A stretch of 64,000 nt of DNA from Lachnospiraceae bacterium (GTDB taxonomy: Bacteria; Bacillota; Clostridia; Lachnospirales; Lachnospiraceae). The notes below the pieces were generated by a model that worked only from the letters and a program-made list of their open reading frames with translations, was not told the DNA's origin and did not search any database. Positions within the stretch are counted from its first letter, which is position 1; the number at the start of each line of letters is the position of its first letter. The DNA is taken from assembly GCA_017430085.1 (NCBI GenBank), contig JAFRNR010000023.1:44787-108786 (forward strand). The letters are read 5' to 3'. The position numbers and the translations under genes are program-made. This document shows, piece after piece, positions 1 through 12,600 of this stretch.

Positions 1-358
1 ACGGCGTCACGATGGTCAGATCCATGTTCTGCGCGTAGATCAAGGCGCTTTCATGCAGCGTGGTGCGCGCGGGCTTGCCCGTGAAGGTCAGTGTGTTCGT
101 TTCAAAATTGAACTTGACCTTGCCGTCATTCAGGACGTTGTCCGCGTTCGCTTCCGTGACCTGCACGCCGCATACCCACACTTCGGGTTCGCCGTCTCTT
201 ACGATGACGGGCGCGGCTTTTTCCGTCACGGGGACCGTCGTGACCATCTCCGTGTCCGCAACGGCCCGCCTGCCGGCTTCCTTCGCCAGCGATGACGGCA
301 CGCACCCGATCAGCATGCAGACTGCCAGCAGGACAGACAGCCATTTTCTGTGTTTCAT
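1..358 (-). CDS. Secreted surface protein, N-terminal part (runs off the window)
   Basis: The frame is open from an ATG at 356-358 to the first base, giving 119 residues. It begins with a signal peptide (MKHRKWLSVLLAVCMLIGC, then VPSSLAKEA). The LIGC stretch could be a lipobox, but a normal type I site at SLA-KEA is as likely. Residues 58-95 contain VWVCGVQVTEANADNVLNDG followed by NTLTFTG. This resembles the 'VWVGGTQVT...NTLTL' motif that opens many clostridial beta-helix surface proteins, so an extracellular adhesin or glycan-associated role is inferred. An AGGAGG ribosome binding site sits at 365-370, 6 bases before the ATG. The gene has its own promoter just upstream and lies downstream of the giant beta-helix gene in the same direction. 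Its C-terminus and final function cannot be seen. Confidence 0.75.
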   Translation of the reverse strand, partial: MKHRKWLSVLLAVCMLIGCVPSSLAKEAGRRAVADTEMVTTVPVTEKAAPVIVRDGEPEVWVCGVQVTEANADNVLNDGKVKFNFETNTLTFTGKPARTTLHESALIYAQNMDLTIVTP

Positions 359-448
359 ACCGATTCCTCCTGATATCATGATTTCCCGTTCTGTTTTTCA
401 GCCCCGGTTGCCCCGGGTTTCATAAACGATCGTGTTAATCCGTTTTAC

Positions 449-476
449 AGTTTAGCAAATTGACGCAAAAATGCAA
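449..476 (-). promoter_or_regulatory. Sigma-A type promoter for the gene at 1-358
   Basis: On the minus strand TTGCAT (471-476) and TAAACT (449-454) are 16 bases apart, and TGC before the -10 gives an extended -10 (TGCTAAACT). The start codon is about 90 bases downstream. Confidence 0.5.
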
Positions 477-483
477 GGCAAAA

Positions 484-513
484 CAAAAACCCGGTCAAAG
501 GAGACGGGTTTTG
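484..513 (-). terminator. Second terminator-like hairpin after the giant beta-helix gene
   Basis: On the minus strand AAACCCG pairs with CGGGTTT across an 11-base loop and is followed by TTTGTTTTG. It lies about 70 bases beyond the stronger hairpin at 575-607, so the two may act in tandem to insulate the next gene. Confidence 0.4.
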
Positions 514-574
514 CGGGGGTTTGCAGGGTTTTGTGACAGGGCGACTGTTTGTGCTGTCGAACGCGGCGGGACGC

Positions 575-607
575 AAAAAGGCCGGCCGGGGTGAACCGGC
601 CGGCCTT
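575..607 (-). terminator. Intrinsic terminator of the 5,256-residue protein gene
   Basis: A perfect 12-bp stem, AAGGCCGGCCGG (578-589) with CCGGCCGGCCTT (596-607) and a 6-base loop, is followed by a T run on the minus strand. It begins 18 bases after the stop codon. Confidence 0.85.
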
Positions 608-625
608 GAGGTCGGAGGGCGGGGA

Positions 626-3600
626 TCAGTCTACTTTGTTGAAGTAGATCTCGGCCGCCCGGTTGTAGACGTAGAGGGCTTTGGCCAGGTAGATGAACTC
701 ATCGGAGCTGGTCTCGGAAGCCATGACGCGGTTGCAGAAGCTCAGGACGCTGTACTTGAACGTCAGGGTCTTGCCGCCGTAGGTGACCTTGATGGTATGC
801 ATCACATCCAGGTCCACGCCGGCGATGGCGGGCACGCTGACGTACCAGCCTTCCTTGCCCTTCTTGATGACTTCGAGCGGCTTGTTGCCTCTCTTCGCCG
901 TGACCTGACGGTCGAAGAAGATGCGGATCTCGGTGTCGCCTTCCAGGTTCAGCTTCACGTACTTGTAGCCGAGCACGGAGGCCGCGTCGGCCGGGATGAC
1001 GGGATCCAGCGCGGGATCCGGCTCGACCGCTTCGGTCTCTGCGTGCAGGTAGTTGTTCGGGTTGGCGGGATCGTCATCTTCGTAGTCGAAGTAGTTCTGC
1101 GCCGCATTGCCCAGGTTGATGAGGGCCTTCGCCATGTGGACGGACTGCTCGGTGGCGTTATCCTGCGCCAGGACCGCGTACGCCCAGTCAGCCACACGGA
1201 AGGACCAGGAGGCGCCTTCCAGCAGGCCGAGGGAGTTGTGGACCAGGGCCAGCTGCTCGCCGTCCGCCTTGTAGACGCGGATCGTGGCGGGATCCATCAT
1301 CTGCTTGATCGCAACGTTGCTGTACGGCAGGCGGTACTGCTCGGAGCTTGCGCGCCAGTACGGCGAATCCGCCTTGGTCAGTTCGAAGCGGACCTCATCG
1401 CCCATGAAGTCGATCACCGCGTAGGCGGCTTCGTCCGGGGCTTTCAGCCAGAAGTTGATGCCGATCTTGCCTTCCAGGGCCAGCGTCATGCCGGTGATCT
1501 TCGCGTACAGCAGGTCGTCGAACTGCGCCGTGTAGGTCGCGTCACCGGTGACCGGCGTGATCTCGGGATCCCAGCCGGAGAAGACGTACATGTGGAACAG
1601 GATCTCTTCCTTGACAGGCGTTTCGCCTTCGTAGACCGGGATCTCGCCCTTCTTGACCAGGCTGCTCTGCAGGACGGTGCCGTCTTCGTTCACGAATGTG
1701 ATCGTGTAGCGCTCGATGAACAGGGTGTCGCTATGTTCAACACCATCCGGGCTGTCGGCCGCCGAGACGATGGCCGTGTAGGTCAGGTTGCCGCCGGCGT
1801 CTTCTTCGCAGGTGACGGTGGTGGCAGGCTGGGTCGTGGTGTGGGTCGCGTCATTCTTGCACTTGTAGTTCGCGACCGCAGTGTAGCCGGTTTCGGTCTC
1901 GGTCCAGGTGAAGTCGACGAACTCCCAGTCGTGGCCGGTGGCGGGCAGCGTCACCGTCTTGGTGTCGGTGTGCGCTTCGCCGTCCAGGCTGGCGCCTGCC
2001 GCGACGGTCGCGGTGTAGACGATCGAGCCGGGCTCGGTGCAGGTAGGATCGGTCTTCTCCGCTTCTACCGCCGCGTCAACCGTATTCGTGTGAGACGCGT
2101 CGTTCTTGCACTTGTAGTTCGCGGCTGCGGTGTAGCCGGTCTCAGTCTGAGTCCAGGTGAAGTCGACGAACTCCCAGTCGTGGCCGAGGGCCGTGCCGGT
2201 CACGGTCACGGACTCGGTATGGAGCTGGCCGTCCAGGCTCACGTCTGCCTCGATGGTGGCGGTGTAGACCGTCTTATCCGGTTCCGTACAGGTGGCGGGC
2301 GTCGTTTCCGCAGTCACCGTGGCCGGCAGGCTGATCTGGTGCGTGGAGTTGTTGGAGCATTCGTACCAGCCGACGACGGTGTAGCCGGTGTCGGTCGCGG
2401 TCCAGGTGAATTCAACGAAGAACCAGGCGTGGCCGGTGGCAGGCAGCGTCACGGTCTTGGTGTCGGTATGCTCTTTGCCGTCCAGGCTGGCGGCAGCCGT
2501 AACGGTGGCGGTGTAGACGGTCTGGCCGGGCTCGGTGCAGGAAGGCTTGGTGGTCTCCGCCTGTACCGTCGCGTCTACCGTATCAATGTGAGATTCGACG
2601 TTCTTGCACTTGTAGTTCGCGACCGCGGTGTAACCGGTCTCGGTCTCGATCCAAGTGAAGCTGACGAACTCCCAGTCATGGCCGGTGGCGGGCAGCGTCA
2701 CCGTCTTGGTCTCGGTGTGTTCTTTGCCGTCCAGGCTGGCGGTGGCCGTAACCGTGGCGGTGTAGACGATCGAGCCGGGTTCGGTGCAGCCGGCTTCGGT
2801 GGTCACTGCTTCTACCGTCGCGGTTACCGTATCAATGTGAGATTCGACGTTCTTGCACTTGTAGTTCGCGACTGCGGTGTAACCGGTTTCGGTCTCGGTC
2901 CAGGTGAAGTCGATGAACTCCCAGTCATGGCCGGTGGCAGGCAGCGTCACTGTCTTGGTGTCGGTGTGCTCTTTGCCGTCCAGGCTGGCGCCTGCCGCAA
3001 CGGTCGCCGTGTAGACGATCGAGCCGGCTTCAGTGCAGCCTGCTTCGGTGGTCACTGCTTCTACCGTCGCGGTTACCGTATCAATGTGAGACTCGACATT
3101 CTTGCACTTGTAGTTCGCGACCGCGGTGTAACCGGTTTCGGTCTCGGTCCAGGTGAAGTCGATGAACTCCCAGTCATGGCCGGTGGCAGGCAGCGTCACT
3201 GTCTTGGTGTCGGTGTGTTCTTTGCCGTCCAGGCTGGCGCCTGCCGCGACGGTCGCCGTGTAGACGATCGAGCCGGCTTCAGTGCAGCCTGCTTCGGAGG
3301 TCACTGCATCTACCGTCGCGCTCACCGTATCCGTGTGAGATTCGACATTCTTGCACTTGTAGTTCGCGACCGCGGTGTAGCCGGTTTCGGTCTCGGTCCA
3401 GGTGAAGTCCACGAACTCCCAGTCATGGCCGGTGGCGGCCAGCACGACCGTCTTGGTCTCGGTGTGTTCTTTGCCGTCCAGGCTGGCTTCCGCCGTGACG
3501 GTGGCCGTGTAGACGGTCTGGCCCGCGGCTTCGCAGGTCGGGTCATCGGTCTCGGACGTGATGACCGCGTTCACCGTCTTCGTGTGCTCTTCGTTGTTCT

Positions 3601-6600
3601 TGCACTTGTAGTTGGCGACTGCGGTGTAACCGTCGGTGTCATTGCCGGTCCAGGTGAAGTCCACAAACTCCCAGTCGTGGCCGGTGGCGGCCAGCACGAC
3701 CGTCTTGGTCTCGGTGTGCTCTTTGCCGTCCAGGCTGGCTTCCGTCGTGACGGTGGCCGTGTAGACGGTCTGGCCCGCGGCTTCACAGGTCGGATCATTG
3801 GTCTCGGACGTGATGACCGCGCTTACCGTATCCGTGTGAGCGGCATTGTTCTTGCACTTGTAGTTGGCAACTGCGGTGTAGCCGGTTTCGGTCTGGATCC
3901 AGGTGAAGCCGGTGAACTCCCAGTCGTGGCCGATGGCGGACAGGTCGACGTGCTTGGTGTCGGTGTGCTGCTGGCCGTCCAGGCTGCGGGCTGCCGTGAC
4001 CTTTGCGGTGTATTCGGCCGAGCCGGCGATCTCGCAGCCGGATTCGATCGTTTTGATCGTGATGTCCGCGTCTACCGTTCTGGTCTTGGTCGGGTCGGTG
4101 GTGCAGACGTAGTTGGCGACGGCGGCGGTGTAGCCGTTTTCATCGTCACCGGTCCAGGTGAAGTCCACGAACTCCCAAATCAGGGCCTTGAAGTAGACTT
4201 TGACGATGACGTCGTAGTCCGGCATCTGGAAGCTTTCGGCGGACAGGGTCTCGATGAGTTCGGGGCCGTCTTCGCCGTTCGCTCTCCACAGTTCGATACG
4301 GTCGAGTTCGTAGTCTTCGGCCGGCGTGTAAACGATGGCGATATCCATCAGGCGCGGCGCGGTGACGGTGGCCGCCTGGCTGCCGTCGCGGACCAGGAAG
4401 GCGGTGCCGTGGCCTTCAGGGACTTCGACGGTCGCCAGGTGGTCCTTCGCAATGTAGAAGTAACCGCCGAAAGGCTGCCAGCCGCTGTCCGGATTGCCGG
4501 CCGGGCGGAAGTAGACGGTGACGGAACCGGCGTGGTCGGAATCGACGATGTAGTTGCCCGTCATACCGTTGTAGTTATGCTCCGTGCTCGGATAATAGTT
4601 GCTGTTGTCAGCCACGCCGCCGACCGCGCGCACGACCTTGATCTGATCGTTCTCGGCCAGCGAGGTCGCCAGGCAGTATTCTCCCGACTCGTTCGAGTTC
4701 ACGGCAAAGGCGTAGTCTTCATTGACCTGCCAGTTGGTCATGCTGCCGATCAGGTAGAAGCCTTCGACCGCAGTCCACTTCGCAACGATGGTCATGTCTT
4801 CCGCCGGCATGGTCTCCGGAACTTCGGGATTCCAGCCCGCGAAGGTGAAGAACGGCTTGGTCGGGTTCTCGGCCGGAGCTTCGACCGGATCGCCGTAAGC
4901 GGCTGTGACGGTGGCAAACGGAGTCTCGTCGCCTTCGTTGGCCAGGAAGGTGATCGTGTATTCGTTGACCTGCCATCTGGCCGTCAGGGTCAGATCCTCA
5001 GTCACAGGCGTTGTGAAGTCGAACGCGGTCTCGCTGTTCTCTTCGAACCAGCCCAGGAACGTATAGCCTTCTTTGACCGGATCTTCCGGTTTCTCGGCCG
5101 TGGTCCCCTTGCCGATGGTCTGAGGATCCGGCGCCGTGATGCCATCTTCCGTGACGAAGGTCACGACGACCGCCTTGAGCAGTTCGTAAATGCCCTCGGT
5201 CTCCGTGGCGACCCACAGGTAGCCTTCCGGAATGGTCCGCTCGTTGCCTTCGGCCAGGATGTGGCGGTCTTCCGTGCCGGCGCTGCCGGTCTGCTCATCC
5301 ACGAACACCTGGATGCCGGAGGAGGCGTTGAGTACGATGTTCCCGCCGATCATCACATCCTGATCGACGTTGACGTAGCGGTCGGAAATGCCGTAGTAGC
5401 CGTTGAACGTGCCGCCCTGCAGGTTGAAGGAGCCGGCAGATGCCGCGTAGACCGGCGCGCAGAAGTAGGACCACCAGTCGCTGCTGGCCGGTGCTGCGTT
5501 CGCCGTGTATTCGCCGCCGTACACCGTAATGGTCGCCGGCGCCGTGGTGTTGTTGGTGCCGATCGCAGCGAAATGCGAGGTAATGGTCGGGCCATTGCCG
5601 TCTTCCGTTCCGAAGATGGCCGTGCCGCCGTTCAGGACGTACACGCCGTACATGCCGTCGGAGCCCTCGCCGGTGGCGGTGACCGTGCCGTTTTCGATCG
5701 TCAGCTTGCCGCCGTCGACGCTGATCACGACTTTACCGTCGAATGCCGCGCCGTCAGCCGGGCCGGTGATCTTGCCGTTGCCGGTAATCGTCAGATCGCC
5801 GGCCGCCGTTACCGTGATCACGTCGGGCTTGGTGGCGCTGACTTCCTTCCCGTTCAGGTCGAGCGTGATGGCCTTGTCAACGACCAGCTCGTCTTCCTGA
5901 ACGTTCTTCAGCAGGACGACCGTGTCGCCGTCCTGTGCCGCCGCGATGGCGGCCGCCAGTGTGCCGTACGTGGTGGTCTTGCCGTCTCTCGTGATGGAGG
6001 CGACCGCTTCGCCGATCGTGTAGATGCCGGCTTCTTCGGTCTCGACCCACGCGTATCCTTCCGGCAGCGTGCGGGTGTTGCCTTCCGCCTTGATGCTGCG
6101 GTCGGCCGTGCCGGCGGAACCGGTCTGCTCGTCGACGAATACGTCGATGCCGGAGGTGGCGTTGAAGACCACGTCGCCCCAGATCATCACATCCTGGTCG
6201 ACGTTGGCGTAGCGGTCGGAAATGCCGTAGTAGCCGTTGAACGTGCCGCCCTTCAGTTCGAAGGAGCCGGCAGCCGCCGCGTAGACCGGCGCGCAGAAGT
6301 AATACCACCACTCATCGTTGGTCGGCGTCGCGTTCGCCGTGTATTCGCCGCCGTACACCGTAATGGTCGCAGGCGCCGTGGTGTTGTTGGTACCGATCGC
6401 AGCGAAGTGCGAGGTAATGGTCGGGCCGTTGCCGTCCGCGGTGCCGAAGATCGCCGTGCCGTTCTGCAGGACGTACACGCCGTACATGCCGTCGGAACCC
6501 TCGCCGGTGGCGGTCAGCGTACCGTTTTCAACAGTCAGTTTGCCGCCGGCGACGTAGATCAGAGCGTTGCTGTCGAATGCCGCGCCGTTGGCCGGGCCGG

Positions 6601-9600
6601 TGATCCTGCCGTTGCCGGTGATCGTCAGATCGCCGTCAGCCGTCACAGAAAGCACGCCGGCCTTGGCGGAGCTGAGTTCGTGCCCGTCCAGATCAAGCGT
6701 GATCGCCTTGCCGACTTCAAGCTCATCTTCCTGAACATCCTTCAGCAGGACGACCGTATCGCCGGCCTGTGCCGCCGCGATGGCTTCCGCCAGCGTCGGA
6801 TAATACGTGTCGTTGATCCGGGCGACGTTCTCGAACCATCTCGCGGTGATCGTGATGTCTTCCTTGATCACCGTATTTTCAAAGTCAAACAGCTGATCAT
6901 CCGGACCGTACCAGCCGAGGAAGGTGTAGCCTTCCCGTACCGTGGTCGGCTCGGAAGCCTTGCTGCCCCAGTCGAGGACCTGGTCGGGGACGTCGGTGCC
7001 GCCGGCCTCATTGAAGGTCACCGTCACTTTGATCCTGGTCCAGTTGATGACGTAGACCACGTCGCGCGTGACAGTCTCTTCCACTTCGGGGATCCAGGGG
7101 TGCGCCGGATCGAATTCGTAGCCTTCCCTGGTGATCGTGCTCAGGTCGCCCTGGAACGCCGGCGTAGGCTGGCCGTACTCGACGTCATATCTTTCGAGGA
7201 TGTTGCCGAGGCCGTCGGAATAGACGATCTGCTTCGTAACGCCTTTCCAGGTCGCCAGATAGATGATGTTGGCAGCTTCGACCGTCGGGTCGATGCCCTT
7301 GACCTGGGCGCCCTGCTTCAGCCAGCCGTCGAAGACATAGTTCTCTTTGACGGGATCCGGGACCGTCGGGGTCGCCTGGTGCAGGATGGCATCCAGTGCG
7401 GTCTGCTCGCCGTCCACGTCGTAGATGACCTGGGTCTTCCACCGGGCGGTCAGCGTGATGGCTTCCGTCACGAGCGTAGTGAAGTCATAGGCGGTTTCCG
7501 CATCCGGCAGGAACCAGCCGATAAAGGTGAAGCCGGTCTCCGGGGTCGGATCCGCGGGCTTTTCGACGGCGGTGTTCCTGGCGATCTTCACGACCGTGAT
7601 GTCGCTGTCGTCGTCCTTGTTGTCCGCGTCGAAGGTGACGTAGACCGCATCGTCCAGTTCGTACATGCCGGCGTCTTCTTCACCTTCAGGGATCTGCACC
7701 AGGATCTTGTCATTCGGTACGCCGACGTTCGTCTTCTCGCTGTTGTCGGAGAAGTGGCCGCCGTGGATGAAGCCGGTCAGGGGCTCGTAGCCTGCCATCG
7801 CGTAGGAGGCTACGGCCGCGGCGTTGTCGGAGATGAAGCGGCCGCCGGAAATATTGGTGACAGGCGCGCCGTTCGGATAGTCGCAGGTCTCCACGACCAG
7901 CGCGTCGCCGGTCGGGTAAGCGCCGTTGCCGTAGTAGCTGTAGTCAGCTGCCGCGCCGGTGGCGTGCAGCGTGCCGCCGTTGATATTCACGGTACCGCTC
8001 TTCTGGTAGACCGCCGTCGCGCCGCTGATCGTGCCGCCGGTGATCGTCAGCGTGCCGGCATCGGGCTTGTAGATGGCGATGTCTTTCGCGGAGGTAATGG
8101 TGCCGCCGCTGATCGTGATGGTGTTATTGTTGCCGGTGTTGCCGCTGGTGCCGATCGCAGGAGCGTTGCTGCCGGTGGAGCTGATGGTGCCGTCAGTGAT
8201 CATCAGGCTGGCAGTGCCCATGATGTAGATCGCGTAGGCATCATCTTCCGTTGCGGATATGGTGCCGCCGCTGACCGTTACGGAGGAGCCGGCATCGGCA
8301 TAGATCCCCATGCCGCCGGTGGATTCCAGGATGCCGGATTCCAGAATGAAAGCCGCGCCGTCCTCCACGAAGGCCGGGATGCCGCTGACGACCTTGCCGC
8401 CGCCGACGGTATCCTTGAGCGTCAGCGCCGCGCCGCTGCCTATCGGGTTGAGGAGCGCATTGCCGTCACGGCTCAGGGTGTGGCCGGCGAGGTCGATCGT
8501 GATGGCTTTCCCGATCTCGACCCAGGAGGTGACTTCGATGTCTTTGAGGATCTCGATGGTGTCGCCGTCGACGGCTACTGCTACGGCAGCTTCCAGCGTG
8601 CCGAACAATCTGGTGCCGATCTTGGCTACCGCGTCACCGATCGTCCACAGGTGCTCGCCGATCTGGACGGCCGCCTTGCCTTCCACGATGAAGTGATAAT
8701 CCGGCTCGCGGTCGAAGAAACCGTAGCTGATCTGGAACGTGGCGTCTTCCGAAGTGGTGATCTTGGAAATGTCGCCGGCATAGTAGCCGTCGGTGACGAT
8801 AAACGTACCTTTGTTTCCAACCTCAGCGTTCTTGCCGAGGACAAGCGGCTTGCTGGCCGTAATGCTGTTGCCTTCGCCCATGATGGCGGTAGCGCCTGTG
8901 CTGTCTTTCAGGCGGACGCCGTAGCCATCCGATACAGCAGATTCGAAAGTGTTGCCGATGAAGGTAAACTCTCCGGTACCGCCGCTGATATTGACGAAAC
9001 TGTCGCTCGCCGTAATGTTGCAGTTGGTGAAGCTGCCGCCCGTAGTACCGGTCAGCTGCGCCAGGCTGTGCAGGTTCGTGCCGGTCACCCCGTTGAGTGC
9101 AACATTGTACGCGCCTGCACCGCTGCCGGCTCTAAAACCGACAACATTTCGTGAATCGCTCGTGCTCGTGAAGGAACAGTTGCTCACTGTGATGTTGTGA
9201 GCGTAGTTGTATTTGTTCGTGTAGTACGGCTTGCCCGAAACCTTTGTGCTCGGGACCGTGATGAAACCATTATCTCCATCGTCAGTCGAGCAGAAGTTCG
9301 ACTTGTTCCCCTCAAAGTTGACATTCTGAATCGTCAGAGTCTCAGCGCCGTTCGCGCGTCCGTCGCCGTCGATAATAATCTGACCAACAATCTTCTTATC
9401 AGCGCCGTCGATGGTGAGGTTCAGGCCGGCCTTCTGATGGACGATGGAGTAACCCTCGATATCCTTCAGCAGCTTCACCGTCACGTCGCCGGTCATCTCA
9501 TGCGCCGCATCCAGAGCCGCCTGCAGCGTAGGATAGAGGACTCCGTCGATCTCTGCCACGGCCTCTTCGACCGTGTAAGTCGTCACATCGCCGTTGACGG

Positions 9601-12600
9601 TCACCGTAAGGGCATAGCCTTCCGGAGCCTTGACGGTCAGTTCCTTGCCGTTGTGAGCGACCTGGATGCTGCCGGACGGAAGCGTGTACGGTTCCTCGAT
9701 ATCCGCAAGAAGCGTGATGACCTTGGTCCCGTTTTCAGACGCCGCGACCGCATCGGCAAAGGTGGTGTAGCCGATATTGTCAACTGCGGCTACCGCAACG
9801 CCTACCGTGTACGGATAATCATCCTTTGTAGCCGGATCGGTATTGGCAATCGGATACAGGCCATCGCCGCAGACGGCAAGGAGAGGGGCCACGGTGAAGA
9901 CGCCGCCCAGGACGGTGAACTTGGTTCCGTCAGTAGGAAGCGGGCCGGCGTATTTACCGGATTCGACGATAATCTTGCCGCTGGCTGTGGATGCGCTTAC
10001 AAGCCCTTCTCCGCCGCTGAAGGTGTTATCATTCAGCGTCACAGTCATCCCGCTGGCATCTTTAACTCTTACGGTATAGCCTTCCGCAGCAATTGTATTG
10101 CCGGTGATGGTTCCGGTTCCGTCTCCGCCGCTGATGTTGATGCCGTTCTTGACACCGCTCACAGTGCATCCGGTAATTGTAAGATCCTTTACACCAACAA
10201 GCTGAGCAAAACTATGACCTCCAGTTACGGTCAGGTTTTCAAGCGTAATCTTGTTTGCGCCGGCGCCTGAGGCAACGCGGAATGCTACCGTGGTAGTTCC
10301 TTCACCAGCAAATTCGCAGTTCTTAACAGTAATGTTGTGTGCGTAATTATAACCGGACGATTTATTAAGAACTCCAATAAATGCCTCATTATATGTAGAA
10401 GCATCATAGGCGAACTTCGCATTCTGAATGGTTAGCGTATCCGTACCATTATATCTGCCTTCGCCATCAATATTAATCTGACCGGTTATCGTCTTTCCGT
10501 CACCGTCAACAATCAGGTCAAGGCCGTCTTTTTGACGTGCCGTTGCGACTTCGGTGATGTCTACCAGTAATGTCACCGTCACTTCGCCGGTCATCTCATG
10601 CGCCGCATTCAGGGCATCCTGAAGCGAGGCATATAACGCATCGCCGATCTTGGCAACAGCTTTTGCAATCGTGCTCCTTCCGTTTCCAAGATCCCTCCAG
10701 GCATAGCCGGCAGGCGCCGCCACATCGACGGTATTGTCTTTCGTGATGCTGACCTTGTCCGGCGCGGCTTCCATAGCCGCTTCCGCCGACGCATCCAGAA
10801 TGGTCTGGCCGTTGTAAGTGCCGCCGTTTATAGCAAGCGTAAAGCCTTCGTTCGCGTCATTGCCGGAGGCGGAGATCTCAATGTTGCCATTGATGACACT
10901 GCTGCCCTCGACCGTTACGCTGACGGAAGGATAGCTGGCGTAGCGGCAGACGTCAAAGGCGAAGTCGCCTTCCGCAGCATTGATGGTCGTGTCCTTGATC
11001 ACCACATTGCCGCAGTTGTTGGACATGACGTAGCCGCCCCAGACGCCGGTGCCGTCGATGGTCATCTTGTCCAGGGTCAGGTTGGAGTAGTTCTGGATCA
11101 GAAAGCCCGCGTCTTCGGACGTGGCTGTGATCGTGCCGTTCTTGAACGTAATGGTGTTGTCCTTCAGAAGCTGGAAGCCGTTGTACTCGGTTCCGGTGGA
11201 GCCGACGCCCTTGCCGCTGAAGTCGTAGGTGAAGCCCTTGAAGTCCACCGTCAGACCGGTGGTGAACTTGCCTTCGGGGACGACGATGCCGTCGCCGGAG
11301 CAGTTCGTCAGCAGTTCGATGGTGTCGCCGTCCTGAGCGGCTGCGAAAGCAGCTGCCAGACTTTCAAATCTAACGTCATCTATCTGCGCAACATAGTCTT
11401 TTGGCGCAATTACGAACGGGTAATCATCTTTTGTTGCAGGGTCTTCGTTGGCGACATATTTATAATCGTGATGAAGCAGACTCATCCAATCACAATCATA
11501 TGTCTCTCCCTCATATTCGTATGTCGTTGTCGCGAAATATCCGCCGGTAATGAACTCCTTAGATGCGTATGTGCCGTAAGTATATACATCATCATTAAAG
11601 TATCCACCCGTCACAGAGACATTAGAAGGAGCATTGCCCTGCTTAATTGCAACTTCTCCAGTGTAGGTTCCATCTTCGATTGTGATGTTTGCACCATAAC
11701 TGAAGATAATTCCTTCAAAGGTCCCGCCGCTCAGCGTATACTGCGTATTCGCAAAACTGTTGCCGTAACTGTAATCGTAGAAAGCATAACTGTCGCCGTG
11801 CAGCGTCCCTCCGGTCACATTCAGCGTCGCCTTCATGGCTTTGGATGCATCACTGCCGGGCAACTGGACCCAGATGCCGCTGTAGCCGGCCGTAACCAGA
11901 CCGCCGGAGATCGTGACACTGTTTTCAAGCGTTGTGCTGTTGGCGAACTGCCGGATGGCGACAGCACGGGCTTTGACCGTACCGCCGGTAATCGTTACGA
12001 TAGCATTTCCTCCGGAGGAGTTATTGTCTATCGCATAGGTTGCCGATCCCGTGGAGATATTTTCAATATGACCGCTTTCCACGGTCAGCGTTCCGCTGTT
12101 AGTAATGGTATTAGACGCGTAGCTTCCGGCGTAGTCGCCGCTGCCGTCATAGATCCATGCGTCAGTTGCGCCGGAGATCAGTTTGCCGGTCCCCTCTGCG
12201 CTGCTGTCCTTGATCGTCAGGGTGCCCCTGTTCGTGATCAGGGCGGACGTGCCCGCCTGTCCGGCCGTGCCGACCACCTGGAAGCCGTTAAGATCGATCG
12301 TCACGTTCTTGCCGGCCGCGATCGTGATCGCCGAACCCACGACATTAATTGCCTCGTTGGCGATCATGGTAATCGTGGTTGCGGTACCATCGGTCGGAAC
12401 GGCAGCAACCGCATCAGCCAGAGAAGCATACAGCGTGTCACCGATCTTTGCGACCGCCTCATTGACCGTATATGTGGTAACACCTTCGCTTTCTGTTACT
12501 GTAAGGACTTTCCCTTCTTCTACGTTTACAGTAAGTTTCTTTCCGTTGTGAGCCACCTTCAGAGTACCGGACTGCAGAAGATACTCTTCCACTATATCCG

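Noticed and set aside
626..700. Sortase signal or SLH anchor at the giant protein C-termini
   Set aside because: No LPXTG-like motif followed by a hydrophobic stretch and charged tail; the proteins end directly at IYFNKVD.
1740..4190. CRISPR-like regular repeats
   Set aside because: The 249-bp period is an in-frame multiple of three, the repeats are coding throughout, and there are no short direct repeats with unique spacers or cas genes.
521..9154. 2,877-codon open frame on the plus strand opposite the giant beta-helix gene
   Set aside because: It mirrors the repeats of the minus-strand gene, has no signal, start context or family resemblance, and results from strong G/C-ending codon use that removes stop codons in the opposite frame.
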